Assembly (NCBI GenBank): GCA_028278125.1
Contig: JANQEY010000094.1
Coordinates: forward strand, 61,332 to 125,331
DNA: 64,000 nucleotides
Source: a bacterium
GTDB taxonomy: Bacteria; Electryoneota; Electryoneia; Electryoneales; Electryoneaceae
Direction of reading: 5' to 3'
The notes under the pieces are model-generated. The model was not told the DNA's origin. It was given only the letters and a program-made list of their open reading frames with translations, and did not search any database. This document shows, piece by piece, positions 20,036 through 29,159 of this stretch (the first letter of the stretch is position 1; each line of letters opens with the position of its first letter). Made by a program: the position numbers and the translations under genes.

Positions 20036-21589
20036 ATGGACAGTAAAACAGAACACCTGAGAAAATTGAAAGAAGAAGCGTTACTTGGTGGTGGTGAAAA
20101 ACGAATTGAAACCCAACATAAAAAAGGCAAACTTACCGCTCGTGAAAGAATAGAGTTACTGGTTGACCCTGGAACATTCGAAGAGATAGATATGCTTGTG
20201 AAAGCTCGTGTTCCCGACAGTGGATTTGACCAGGTAAAAATCCTTGGTGATGGTGTTGTCACCGGTTATGGCAGGATAAATGGGCGGGTTGTTTTTATTT
20301 TCAGCCAGGATTTTACCATCGTGGGCGGGACTCTGTCTGAAGCTCATGGTGCAAAAATCTGCAAGATCATGGATATGGCAACAAAAGTTGGGGCTCCCAT
20401 TATCGGCATCAACGATTCAGGTGGTGCTCGTGTACAGGAGGGTGTAGTCAGCCTTGGTGCTTACGCTGGTGTTTTCCTGAGGAATACACTTACCAGCGGT
20501 GTTGTCCCACAGTTCAGCGCGATAATGGGTCCTTGCGCCGGCGGTGCGGTTTACTCTCCTGCGATTACTGATTTTATCCTGATGACACGTAACACGAGCT
20601 ACATGTTTGTGACGGGTCCTAAAGTTGTAAAGACAGTTACCCATGAGAAGATCAGCAGTGAAGAACTTGGTGGAGCAGACACCCATGCAACAAAAACAGG
20701 AGTTGCACATTTTGCCTGTGACAACGAGATGGATACTCTCCAGAGAATGAGGGAGCTTGTTTCTTACTGTCCACAAAACAACCTGGAAGATCCACCACGA
20801 ATAGAATGTAACGATCCTTTCGATCGCCAGGATAAGGAACTGGCTGATATTGTCCCGGACAATCCAAATAAACCATACGATATCAAAGATGTTATTCATC
20901 ACGTTGTTGATGATGGAAAACTCTTAGAGGTTCACAAAGATTATGCGGCAAACATAGTCGTCGGATTCGCGCGGCTTGGCGGACGCAGTGTTGGTATAGT
21001 TGCCAATCAACCGGCTGTTCTCGCTGGGGTACTGGATAACGACAGTTCGAAAAAGGGTGCCCGATTTGTCCGTTTCTGTGATGCCTTTAATATTCCACTG
21101 GTTACTTTTGTTGATGTACCAGGCTTTTTACCGGGAACCGACCAGGAATGGGGTGGTATTATCAATAATGGAGCAAAATTATTATATGCTTTTACGGAAT
21201 CTACAGTACCTCGAGTTACGGTTATTACCCGTAAGGCATATGGCGGTGCGTATGATGTTATGAATTCAAAGCATATACGGGGCGACCTGAACTACGCATG
21301 GCCGTCTGCTGAAATCGCGGTTATGGGAGCGGAAGGCGCTGTTGAGATTGTCTATCGCAAAGAGATTATGGAAGTTAAGGATCCTGACGAACAGGCGAAA
21401 AAGATACAGGAGTACATCCAGCTCTACCGTGACCGTTTTGCAAGCCCATATATCGCCGCCGCACGTGGATATGTAGACGAAGTAATTGAGCCTGAACAAA
21501 CACGTCCAAAGTTGATTGCAGCCCTGGAATTGTTGGATAACAAGGTAGACAGTAATCCAAAGAAAAAACACGGGAATATTCCTTTGTAA
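20036..21589 (+). CDS. acyl-CoA carboxylase carboxyltransferase subunit (PccB/MmdA family)
   Basis: 517 residues, the usual size for the carboxyltransferase of propionyl-CoA carboxylase or of methylmalonyl-CoA decarboxylase. Visible family segments are [77 protein letters not shown] and [12 protein letters not shown], ending in HGNIPL. The first half binds biotin, the second acyl-CoA. No biotin carboxylase or biotin carrier gene lies beside it, so the choice between PccB, a sodium-pump decarboxylase and another acyl-CoA carboxylase cannot be made from this window. It starts a new transcript after the terminator at 19932-19960. Confidence 0.9.
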   Translation: MDSKTEHLRKLKEEALLGGGEKRIETQHKKGKLTARERIELLVDPGTFEEIDMLVKARVPDSGFDQVKILGDGVVTGYGRINGRVVFIFSQDFTIVGGTLSEAHGAKICKIMDMATKVGAPIIGINDSGGARVQEGVVSLGAYAGVFLRNTLTSGVVPQFSAIMGPCAGGAVYSPAITDFILMTRNTSYMFVTGPKVVKTVTHEKISSEELGGADTHATKTGVAHFACDNEMDTLQRMRELVSYCPQNNLEDPPRIECNDPFDRQDKELADIVPDNPNKPYDIKDVIHHVVDDGKLLEVHKDYAANIVVGFARLGGRSVGIVANQPAVLAGVLDNDSSKKGARFVRFCDAFNIPLVTFVDVPGFLPGTDQEWGGIINNGAKLLYAFTESTVPRVTVITRKAYGGAYDVMNSKHIRGDLNYAWPSAEIAVMGAEGAVEIVYRKEIMEVKDPDEQAKKIQEYIQLYRDRFASPYIAAARGYVDEVIEPEQTRPKLIAALELLDNKVDSNPKKKHGNIPL

Positions 21590-21610
21590 TAATTGAAATT
21601 ATGGATTTTA

Positions 21611-23560
21611 ATGAATAACAAGGTCGAAATAGAAAAGCTTGAAAATCAGCTCGCTTCTACCCGCAAGGGAACCGAAAAATACGCTGAGCTGCTGGTTGAA
21701 CTGGCATGGGAGGTTGGATTCCCTGACCATGAACGTGCCAAGGTTTTAAACCAGGAAGGTCTCGACCTGGCAAATGAAAAAGGTTACGAACGGGCTATCG
21801 CCATAGGCAATCGTAACAGGGCGATGATGTATTACGTCAGCTATGAGGGTGATGTTGAAGAATCTTTGAGCCTGTTGCTCGATTCTTTGAAATGGTTCGA
21901 GGATCATGATGAATTTGAAGAACAGGCATCTGTAAATGCAATTCTCAGCATGGCGTACTGGGGATGTGGTGATTATGAAAAAGGATTCCAATGCGTAAAT
22001 AAAGCACTTGAATATTATAACCAGTCAGGGGATATCAGGAGTAAAGTATGGATGCTCCAGATACTAGGCTCATTTTTCTATGACTGGAAAGATTATAAAC
22101 AATCTCTTGCTTATTACCAGGAAACATATGACCTGGTAAAAGATTCTGGTGAATTAGCTGTGATTGGACGAGCCCTTAGCGGCATGGGAAACGCCTACCT
22201 CTATATGGATCAGCACAAAAAGGCGCTGAACCACTATGAAAAAAGCCTCGAACTCCATAGAACAGCAGGTAATAAATATGGTGAATCAAGAGTTCTGAAT
22301 GATATTGGTAATTTGTGCCAGAGAAAAGGTAACTTCGAAGAGGCTTTAGATTATCATAAACAAAGCCTTGCGATACGCCAGGAGATGAAGTACCCCCAGG
22401 GGGAGACAACAAGTCTGATCGATATTGGGTCGGTATATACTAAATTGGATAAACACGATTTAGCAATTGAATACCTGTTAAAAGCGTTAGTTTTGGTTGA
22501 ACGAATAAAAGCCAAACCAAAAATCTGCCGGGCTCATGAAGAGTTGTCTAGAGTTTACCGCGCGAAAGGTGACTTGGAAAAAGCATTGGATCATTACCAT
22601 AAATACCATGACCTGGAACATGAAATTCATCATGACGACGCGGATAAACGGTTACATAATATGCGAGCAGTTTACCAGGCGGAAACGGCGGAACGTGAAG
22701 CTGAGATTGAACGCCTGAAAAATGTTGAACTGAAAAAGAAAAACGAAGAGCTCGAGGATACCCTGAAGAAACTCAATGCCACCCAGGCGCAGCTTCTTCA
22801 GACTGGCAAAATGGCAGCGCTCGGCAGCCTTGCCGCGGGCGTATTTCACGAAATAAATACTCCCACAGGCGTGATTAAAAGTATTGCTGATGTTAATGCA
22901 ATTACTGCTGATAAACTGAAAAAAATCGTTGATGAAGCGAGCGACGAATATTCTAGTGATGAGAATAATGGAGCTGAAAAACTTGTGGATATCCTGCAGG
23001 AAAACGCACGGAACAGCATTAACGCTACAGAACGAATTATAGAGATCGTCCGCAGCCTGAAAGCATTTTCACGCGTGGATGAATCATCACTGCAAAAAAC
23101 TGACATCCACTCCGGGTTGGAAAGCACATTAACACTGCTCAGCAGCGAGGTGACCGACCGGATTAAAATTACCAGGGAATTTGATCCTGATCTTTCCGAT
23201 ATATACTGCTACCCAAGCGAATTGAACCAGGTATTCATGAACCTTATCCTGAACTCAATTAATGCTATCACTAAAAAGGGTGAGATTACAATAAAAACGT
23301 CCCAGGCAGGGGAAAATATATCTGTAGAGATCACGGATAATGGAAAAGGTATAAAACCTGAATACCTGGATACACTTTTTGAACCTGGATTTACTACAGA
23401 TGACCAGAGAGTAAAAATGAGAACCGGTTTATATACCAGTTACGGAATTATTAAAAAACATAACGGTGACATCCTGGTAAAAACAAAATCTGGAAAAGGC
23501 ACCACATTTACTATATCTCTTCCGAAAGAACTTAACCTGCACTCACTTCCCGTTGAATGA
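21611..23560 (+). CDS. soluble TPR-sensor histidine kinase
   Basis: About 649 residues with no signal peptide or transmembrane helix. Residues 1-350 form about seven TPR repeats (for example GRALSGMGNAYLYMDQHKKA, RVLNDIGNLCQRKGNFEEAL). A coiled coil follows (AEREAEIERLKNVELKKKNE), then the dimerisation helix with the phosphate-accepting His413 in AAGVFHEINTPTG. The N box is NLILNSINAI and the G boxes are ITDNGKGI and TGLYTSYGIIKKHNG. The start is ATG 21611; a TTG at 21593 gives six more residues without support. No response regulator gene is adjacent, so its partner is unknown. The TPRs suggest a cytoplasmic, protein-bound signal. Confidence 0.88.
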   Translation: MNNKVEIEKLENQLASTRKGTEKYAELLVELAWEVGFPDHERAKVLNQEGLDLANEKGYERAIAIGNRNRAMMYYVSYEGDVEESLSLLLDSLKWFEDHDEFEEQASVNAILSMAYWGCGDYEKGFQCVNKALEYYNQSGDIRSKVWMLQILGSFFYDWKDYKQSLAYYQETYDLVKDSGELAVIGRALSGMGNAYLYMDQHKKALNHYEKSLELHRTAGNKYGESRVLNDIGNLCQRKGNFEEALDYHKQSLAIRQEMKYPQGETTSLIDIGSVYTKLDKHDLAIEYLLKALVLVERIKAKPKICRAHEELSRVYRAKGDLEKALDHYHKYHDLEHEIHHDDADKRLHNMRAVYQAETAEREAEIERLKNVELKKKNEELEDTLKKLNATQAQLLQTGKMAALGSLAAGVFHEINTPTGVIKSIADVNAITADKLKKIVDEASDEYSSDENNGAEKLVDILQENARNSINATERIIEIVRSLKAFSRVDESSLQKTDIHSGLESTLTLLSSEVTDRIKITREFDPDLSDIYCYPSELNQVFMNLILNSINAITKKGEITIKTSQAGENISVEITDNGKGIKPEYLDTLFEPGFTTDDQRVKMRTGLYTSYGIIKKHNGDILVKTKSGKGTTFTISLPKELNLHSLPVE

Positions 23561-23604
23561 ACTGCAACGAATGATTCACAAAGAATTCTAGTAGATAAAC
23601 TGTT

Positions 23605-23745
23605 TTTGAGTAGCCCGGATTTTTCCACCTTTGGCGGATTGCGCTGTTTTTTAGCGAATCCGGGATTTTTCTTTGAAACAGGTTTAATTCGGAAGAAGTT
23701 GTCCCCGGATATCCATCGACTGAAGGACTATCCGGGCTACTCAAA
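23605..23745. repeat. structured intergenic palindrome (TAGCCCGG family)
   Basis: A 141-bp element bounded by 16-bp perfect inverted ends (23605-23620 and 23730-23745, core GAGTAGCCCGGAT). Inside is a hairpin GGATTGCGCT/AGCGAATCC around 23636-23661 and a second stem CCCGGATA/TATCCGGG (704-711 and 729-736 of this kb). It sits between the convergent ends of the histidine kinase gene and the exported-protein gene. It may act as a bidirectional terminator or be a miniature mobile or REP-like repeat. Confidence 0.6.
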
Positions 23746-23755
23746 TTAAAAATTC

Positions 23756-24682
23756 CTAACCCGGAGCAGTACTCAAAAACTTAGTAAAGTAGACAATACC
23801 GATATCGAATACTGGATCAAACTCTTTATATTTGCTGTATGGATCATAATACCGAAGCTTGATATGATAATCTTTGTTAAACTCGATTAGAGCTATAACT
23901 TCAATCGCATTTGTTTCATTCATATCACTTTTTAATTCACCTTGCCTGTCAATAAGAACCCAACTATGTTTATATCCAAATCCAATCTTGACGGGATAAA
24001 GTTTAAATCCTATTGATGGATAAGCTGAACACATTAATAAGTCAGCACCTTCTATATTATTATCCGTATCCTTTTTTGATTCCCATGACGCAATTGATCC
24101 TCCTGAGAAGAATATACCTGTATTTGTTGTACTAAAGCTTAACATCTTCTCAAAAGCTAAAGTCAGAGAAGCTGTCCCTAAATCAGCCAATAACCGTGAT
24201 CCCAAATCTTTCTGCTCATCAGGAGTTGCTGGGGAGTTCAACGACAATATCCATCTATAATCTATTTCCCATTTTTTGATTAGGTTTGAAACATATGAAG
24301 CTGATATACCTGGAGAGACAAAAGTTTCATTTTCACTCCCCTGGTCTTTTTTATAGACAACCTCTGCGGTTACTTCCCATGGACTGTCTTCCTTTAATAT
24401 TTTTATGTATTCTTTTAAAGCATTGGCAGCTATGCTGGCTTTAGTTTCTTTTATTTCCTCCTCCTGTGGAGATACATCTCCAGGTTCTCTAGTAGGTGAA
24501 TTCAAACTATCTAAATATGAGCGATAATCATCCATTGCTAAATAATAAGCATTTTTTACTTTTGTACTATCTTTGTCTTTAGAAAGATTTTTATAAAATT
24601 GACCAATAGATTGACCCTGGACCAAGAGTGGAGCTGTAATAATGCAGATAATAATTAGTGCAATAGTCACTATCTTTTTCAT
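23756..24682 (-). CDS. exported protein of unknown function, possibly beta-barrel
   Basis: 308 residues. The start is ATG 24682 with GGAGG six bases upstream, giving a classic signal peptide (KKIVTIALIIICIITAPLLV, cut near VQG-QS). The first 100 residues are charged and helical (KEYIKILKEDSPWEV). The rest alternates short strands with turns (GISASYVSNLIKKWEIDYRW, SIGFKLYPVKIGFGYKHSW, IKLRYYDPYSKY, DIGIVYFTKFL), as in small outer-membrane barrels. I do not recognise a family. It is flanked by structured intergenic repeats on both sides and has no operon partner. Confidence 0.6.
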   Translation of the reverse strand: MKKIVTIALIIICIITAPLLVQGQSIGQFYKNLSKDKDSTKVKNAYYLAMDDYRSYLDSLNSPTREPGDVSPQEEEIKETKASIAANALKEYIKILKEDSPWEVTAEVVYKKDQGSENETFVSPGISASYVSNLIKKWEIDYRWILSLNSPATPDEQKDLGSRLLADLGTASLTLAFEKMLSFSTTNTGIFFSGGSIASWESKKDTDNNIEGADLLMCSAYPSIGFKLYPVKIGFGYKHSWVLIDRQGELKSDMNETNAIEVIALIEFNKDYHIKLRYYDPYSKYKEFDPVFDIGIVYFTKFLSTAPG

Positions 24683-24859
24683 GGCGGCCTCCGGTGAGAT
24701 TCTGAGGAATGGAAAAAAATAATTATGTAAAATATAACATGTCAAGGATTGATCAACTAAAATATAATTTTTCTAATTCTGTTTCTTTCACAAATATATT
24801 TTTATAATTCTTGCTTTTTAAATCTTTTGAATACTTAAATAGCCAATAGATAAAAGAAT

Positions 24860-24941
24860 CCGGGTTGCATCAACCTTTGTTATCCATCGTCACTGTAGCC
24901 ATGGTGGACAGGAAATCATCGGTGGATAAAAGCTAACCCGG
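24860..24941. repeat. long imperfect hairpin related to the 23605 element
   Basis: Outer arms CCGGGTT (24860-24866) and AACCCGG (24935-24941) enclose a second pair, TTATCCATCG (24880-24889) and CGGTGGATAA (24920-24929, one wobble). Inside that, CTGT/ACAG flanks CCATGG. The TATCCATCG segment also occurs in the repeat at 23605-23745, which suggests one family. Confidence 0.5.
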
Positions 24942-24973
24942 TGCATCCATAAGGGAAATAGCATTCAGAGTAA

Positions 24974-25016
24974 ACCCTGTCATCAATTGCGCCTCGGTGC
25001 ACAAAGCTGACAGGGT
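24974..25016 (-). terminator. stem-loop downstream of the CPBP gene
   Basis: A perfect 9-bp stem, ACCCTGTCA (24974-24982) with TGACAGGGT (25008-25016), and a 25-base loop, 30 bp past the CPBP stop codon. There is no strong T run after it on the minus strand, so it may stabilise or only partly terminate the transcript. Confidence 0.45.
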
Positions 25017-25045
25017 CCCCATTTATAATCCAAGAATTATTTACG

Positions 25046-28000
25046 TTATCGCACCGCTTGCTTTTTTCTTCCCACTCCCATCAACCAGACTGCCAATCCA
25101 CCGACCGCGAGGGCAACAAATATCCATCCCTGGACAGCTAAGCCTGAATTCCCCGCGACAATCGCAGGGGCGGCGATATTATAAATGGCAATTGAACAGG
25201 AGAGTGCAAAGAGGCTGGCGGCTCGCCCACGGACAAACTGGACGATAATTCCCCATGCCACTGCGATGGTAAGCAGTCGGAACAAAGCCGTCAGAATCCA
25301 TTCACCAGGTTCACGGGCTGTATCACCCATCAAGGCAATAAGGATAATCACCAGTAACAGCACTCGATATAGGGGCATTTTCATCGGGCCGGTCCAGAGA
25401 AATGAGACCATACCGAAGAAAACAGTAATCAATAGTCCTTGCGCAAACGCACTTTGAACCATAGCCGCTATTGGAACAGGCATTGCCAGCCAGGGTGTTA
25501 TTTCCCATCCTCCAAACGGGTACCATTCAGGTATCTGGAGGGCAAGATAGGCTGTCAGCCAGCGAAGGATAAACAGTGCTCCCAGCCCGGCGAAAGCCGT
25601 AAACCAGGCCTCTGTTGATCCTTTTTTACGTTCTGGGCTTGTAAGCATCGGACGTTTATCGCTGAAGAGCCCACCAAGCAGGGCGAATCCGAGAGCGAAA
25701 AGGAGGTAGAATAGCATCAGGGAAATAAGCACGGAGATATAGCTGGTTGTTTTAAAAACGTTCCATGGTATCGCCACCTGGTTGATATATGTTTCCTGCG
25801 CCAGGTAGACGATGTTGATCCCATTGGGCAGAACAAGCACACCCGGAATAATTGCCAGCAGGAATGATTTTTTCCAGGGTACAAGCCCTCGTCGTGCCAT
25901 TACAACCAGGTAGGCAACAGCGATGCCGATTAGCGTAGCAATGCAAAGGTAATTAGCATACTGGAAAATTGCCCTGGTGGTAGTCGTCGCTTTCCTGTCA
26001 CGTTTCCATTTTTCAGGAATATGGAAATATGGTCGCTCGTAAGATGAGACCCATGATCCGTTTACACCACCGGCTATCCTGAATTTTGCTTCTCCGAGGT
26101 GACGAGGATCGTCTTCCAAAGCCTCAAAGATAAAAGTATGATCTATCCTTTTCGGTCGTGCAGTTTCAACATGGGATTCTAGACGGAAATTCGACAAGTC
26201 ATATCCCTGTTTCTCGAGCACAGGTTCCAATAAAGCCCTGGCGCTGTCTTCGCTTAAACTGTCACCTTCCATTTCTTCGGGCAACCTCGGATGTAACTGT
26301 TCAATTCGACCTGTTTTTCCATGGACATCTGAGGTAAACCTCAGCCGGTTTTCCGGCACCCAGGCATACACTTTGTAATATCCCGCCCCCTTTGTGTGAT
26401 TGAATAATTCGTTGAACTCAGTAACAGATTTCAGGTGTTTAAGAGCGTATAATTCATCATTTGTATTATTTTTCTGCCGCACAAATGCAGCCAGTTTCAT
26501 CGTATCCGGATCTGCCCACCCGGTTGCCCTAAGTGAATCTTTTACGACTTGAACAGCCTGTTCCTTTGTTACAGGAAACTCGATAAAATCTCCTACCTTT
26601 TCACTGGGGACAAACAGGACAGCAACTCCAACCAATAACAACACCACTGCAACTATACGCAGTGCATTTGTTAATGGTTTACCGGATGCATCCGGTTCCC
26701 GGGATATTTGTTCAATTGATGGAGTTACTGTTTCCTTTTCAACAGGAGGTTTTAGTTCAGGAGGTGGAAGATCGGCGTTTAATGTCCCCTTTTCGGGCAG
26801 GAAAGTGCCTGTTTTGAGGTAAACGATCAGCGCGATGAGTAAGGGGATTATCAGCAACCCGGCACCTAAACCGGCGGTTATTACAAAATAGATATTTTCA
26901 CTTTCGAACAGCAGCAGGGCTGTGTAAAAAGCGTCAACTGTATAATGCCAGACCAGGGCAGCCAAGATACCAAACCGCAGCATAATATACCCGATAATAA
27001 TTCCGGCAACTCCCACTTCCACACCACGTATCCACCATGGCTGAGACGGGTAGTTGGCATGGCCAAAACCCCAGATGATTGCAGGGATAAGAACAGCCAG
27101 CCACCTTACTTTTCCTTTAAACAGTTTTTCCAGGAACGGTATCGAAAACGCCCTGGACATAAATTCCTCGCTCACCGCAGGCATAAAGCCGATCAGCAAT
27201 ACAGCCGCCCAGGGGAACATGGTATTCAACAGGTTATCGTATGGTACATCAGCCGGGCTCCATCCACCGGATTTGCTGGCAAGCAGATAGATGCCTATCT
27301 GGTAGGCAAAGAAAAACGGGGTCAGTGTAATCCCCAGCAGGATATTTTTAAACGCTGATTTTGTTCTCAATCCACGTGGTGTAAACATCACCGGGAGAGA
27401 CGGAAGATGGGAATATCGTTCCCGGTACATAGTTTCAGCACCGGCTGTGAGGACAAAAATAAATACGCCGGAACCTATCGATATCAGGACAGTTCCAAGG
27501 ATGGTTCGTATTAAAAAACCTGACCAGGAAGAGGTTGTATCGTAACCATAAAGAGAGAGAGTAATACTGTTCAGTTGGTTGAGGAACAGCAAAACAGCCA
27601 TGATTAATCCAAACCAGAAGGCCGTTTTCCACTGGATATCACGTCCTCGAAGTTTCATGAGGATGACAGCGACTATTGCAATGATTGTCAGGAACAGACC
27701 CACTGCCGCCACTGTAGAAGCGAGTTCATTGTAACTTCTAAGTTTCCTGTATGATGCCCTCCAGGTTTCGGGAACATGTAGATATTCGCTGTAACCGCCG
27801 ATTTTATCGCCGAGGATAGTAACCCGGTATCGGTAATCGGAACCTTCAACCGGTTCTATTCCTTTGGCTTTATAGGTAATATTCCAGTCTGCACGATTTG
27901 GACGACCGATCTTTGACGCTTCCCAGAAAACCAGTGATGCTGAATCGAGATCCATCGTTTCGAAGAGAAAATTTTCAGCGATGACAATGGCAGAATCCTC

Positions 28001-28441
28001 TTCTATTTCAGCTCCTTCAGCCTCCTCCTCGATCATGTGCCTTAACCTGACAACTTCACCGGATGGTGTTACAAATACGGAAAATTCCTCCTTGGTGCTC
28101 GGTTTGAACCAACGATGCTGCCAGTACCATAACCTTACAGGATTGCCGAAATAGGGCTGAGCGTTTTCAAGACTTAACTCTTTTTCGAGGTAGGTTTTCG
28201 CTAAACCGTCATATCCAAAACGGGAGGCATGTTTATAATCTTCCGGGACATCAATTTCCATTTCATCCAGGAAATCTTCAGCAATTCCACCTGCCTGGTT
28301 TCGATCAATTTTGAAATCGATAGATGCTTCAGGGAAAGCGTTTTTGAATTGTGTCAGTGAAATCCATGTTCCGATGATGATGACCAGGATGCAGATAATA
28401 GTAAATACCACATCGGCACGATTCAGGCGAATTCGTTCCAT
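25046..28441 (-). CDS. large duplicated CPBP-family (CAAX protease-like) membrane protein
   Basis: 1131 residues in two homologous halves. The first half has an N-terminal helix, extracytoplasmic PepSY-like repeats (about 45-225) and a multi-helix CPBP domain whose catalytic motifs are intact: Glu425-Glu426 with Arg430 (SEEFMSRAF), His461 (FGHANY) and His499 (VWHYTVDAF). The second half starts near 596, repeats the soluble part (compare EYLHVPETWRASYRK with PYFHIPEKWKRDRKA) and the helices, but lacks the EExxxR and His motifs. Typical CPBP proteins have 200-300 residues. It probably cleaves or binds a membrane peptide or protein; the substrate is unknown. The gene is separated from the thioesterase by a terminator, so it has its own promoter. 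Confidence 0.8.
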   Translation of the reverse strand: MERIRLNRADVVFTIICILVIIIGTWISLTQFKNAFPEASIDFKIDRNQAGGIAEDFLDEMEIDVPEDYKHASRFGYDGLAKTYLEKELSLENAQPYFGNPVRLWYWQHRWFKPSTKEEFSVFVTPSGEVVRLRHMIEEEAEGAEIEEDSAIVIAENFLFETMDLDSASLVFWEASKIGRPNRADWNITYKAKGIEPVEGSDYRYRVTILGDKIGGYSEYLHVPETWRASYRKLRSYNELASTVAAVGLFLTIIAIVAVILMKLRGRDIQWKTAFWFGLIMAVLLFLNQLNSITLSLYGYDTTSSWSGFLIRTILGTVLISIGSGVFIFVLTAGAETMYRERYSHLPSLPVMFTPRGLRTKSAFKNILLGITLTPFFFAYQIGIYLLASKSGGWSPADVPYDNLLNTMFPWAAVLLIGFMPAVSEEFMSRAFSIPFLEKLFKGKVRWLAVLIPAIIWGFGHANYPSQPWWIRGVEVGVAGIIIGYIMLRFGILAALVWHYTVDAFYTALLLFESENIYFVITAGLGAGLLIIPLLIALIVYLKTGTFLPEKGTLNADLPPPELKPPVEKETVTPSIEQISREPDASGKPLTNALRIVAVVLLLVGVAVLFVPSEKVGDFIEFPVTKEQAVQVVKDSLRATGWADPDTMKLAAFVRQKNNTNDELYALKHLKSVTEFNELFNHTKGAGYYKVYAWVPENRLRFTSDVHGKTGRIEQLHPRLPEEMEGDSLSEDSARALLEPVLEKQGYDLSNFRLESHVETARPKRIDHTFIFEALEDDPRHLGEAKFRIAGGVNGSWVSSYERPYFHIPEKWKRDRKATTTTRAIFQYANYLCIATLIGIAVAYLVVMARRGLVPWKKSFLLAIIPGVLVLPNGINIVYLAQETYINQVAIPWNVFKTTSYISVLISLMLFYLLFALGFALLGGLFSDKRPMLTSPERKKGSTEAWFTAFAGLGALFILRWLTAYLALQIPEWYPFGGWEITPWLAMPVPIAAMVQSAFAQGLLITVFFGMVSFLWTGPMKMPLYRVLLLVIILIALMGDTAREPGEWILTALFRLLTIAVAWGIIVQFVRGRAASLFALSCSIAIYNIAAPAIVAGNSGLAVQGWIFVALAVGGLAVWLMGVGRKKQAVR

Positions 28442-28534
28442 GAAGAATCTCCCGCTGTTTCAAATGGCTGAAAGGATTCAAAAACGTAAGGAAAGTGTTC
28501 TATTGTAGCAATGGAAAGCAGGTTGATATTAAAA

Positions 28535-28559
28535 AAAGCCGGACTAAAAGCCCGGCTTT
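28535..28559 (-). terminator. Rho-independent terminator
   Basis: Stem AAAGCCGG (28535-28542) with CCGGCTTT (28552-28559), nine-base loop, followed on the minus strand by TTTTTTT-rich sequence. It directly follows the thioesterase stop codon. Confidence 0.88.
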
Positions 28560-28563
28560 AAAC

Positions 28564-29022
28564 TTATTCATCTTCTTCCAGTGGTGGAAGTTTATTCATC
28601 ATCTCCAGCAATTGTTGTGGTAAACGAACAGGACGTTTCAGGTTTAAATCGATGATGCTATGCACCGTATGACCCTCGATAAGAAGCTCTTCTTCGCCAA
28701 CACGGTAAAGTTTGTAACTGAATCTGAGCCTTGATCCTTTTAACGGTTCAGCAGCGACCCAAAGTTCAAGCAGATCATCATAAAATGTCCTGCCTTTATA
28801 TTTGCAATAAGCTTCTACAACTGCGGCGACATATCCCAGCTCTTCGACCGATTTGTAGGTATGTCCCAGTTCTCGCATGTATTCACTACGTCCCATTTCG
28901 AAGTACGTGAAATAGTTGCCGTAATAAACATTTCCCATTTGATCAGTGTCCGCGTAGGGAACCCTGATATTGCATATTACATATGATCCTTCAATACGAG
29001 TGCTGGACGAGTCGACTTTCAT
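28564..29022 (-). CDS. YbgC/4HBT-family acyl-CoA thioesterase
   Basis: 152 residues with a hotdog fold. The signature YADTDQMGNVYYGNYFTYFE with its Asp near residue 25, then MGRSEYMRELG, is that of the 4-hydroxybenzoyl-CoA thioesterase/YbgC group, which hydrolyses short or medium acyl-CoA esters. In proteobacteria ybgC lies with tol-pal, which is not seen here. The gene is single, with terminators on both sides (28535-28559 after it; 29107-29131 belongs to the M16 genes), so it is probably monocistronic. Confidence 0.9.
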   Translation of the reverse strand: MKVDSSSTRIEGSYVICNIRVPYADTDQMGNVYYGNYFTYFEMGRSEYMRELGHTYKSVEELGYVAAVVEAYCKYKGRTFYDDLLELWVAAEPLKGSRLRFSYKLYRVGEEELLIEGHTVHSIIDLNLKRPVRLPQQLLEMMNKLPPLEEDE

Positions 29023-29106
29023 TTGTTCTCCGGGTAATTAATCGTGGAAAAGATATTCCTTTACCTCCTTCCTGTCAATCTATCCGGATTATTGAGGAAA
29101 AGAGAA

Positions 29107-29131
29107 GCCCGGCTCAAAACCTGAACCGGGC
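29107..29131 (-). terminator. Rho-independent terminator after the M16 pair
   Basis: GCCCGG (29107-29112) pairs with CCGGGC (29126-29131). On the minus strand the stem is followed by TTCTCTTTTCC. It lies 29 bp past the end of the inactive M16 gene. Confidence 0.65.
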
Positions 29132-29159
29132 AATATAATTGAATCAGAATTGAATCCGA

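Larger units (their letters stand above)
24683..25045. other. gene-free interval with structured sequence
   Basis: 363 bases without a credible gene. The part next to the exported-protein gene (24683-24855) is very A/T-rich and should hold its promoter. The rest contains the two hairpin elements listed separately. Any reading frames here are short and lack ribosome sites. Confidence 0.6.
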
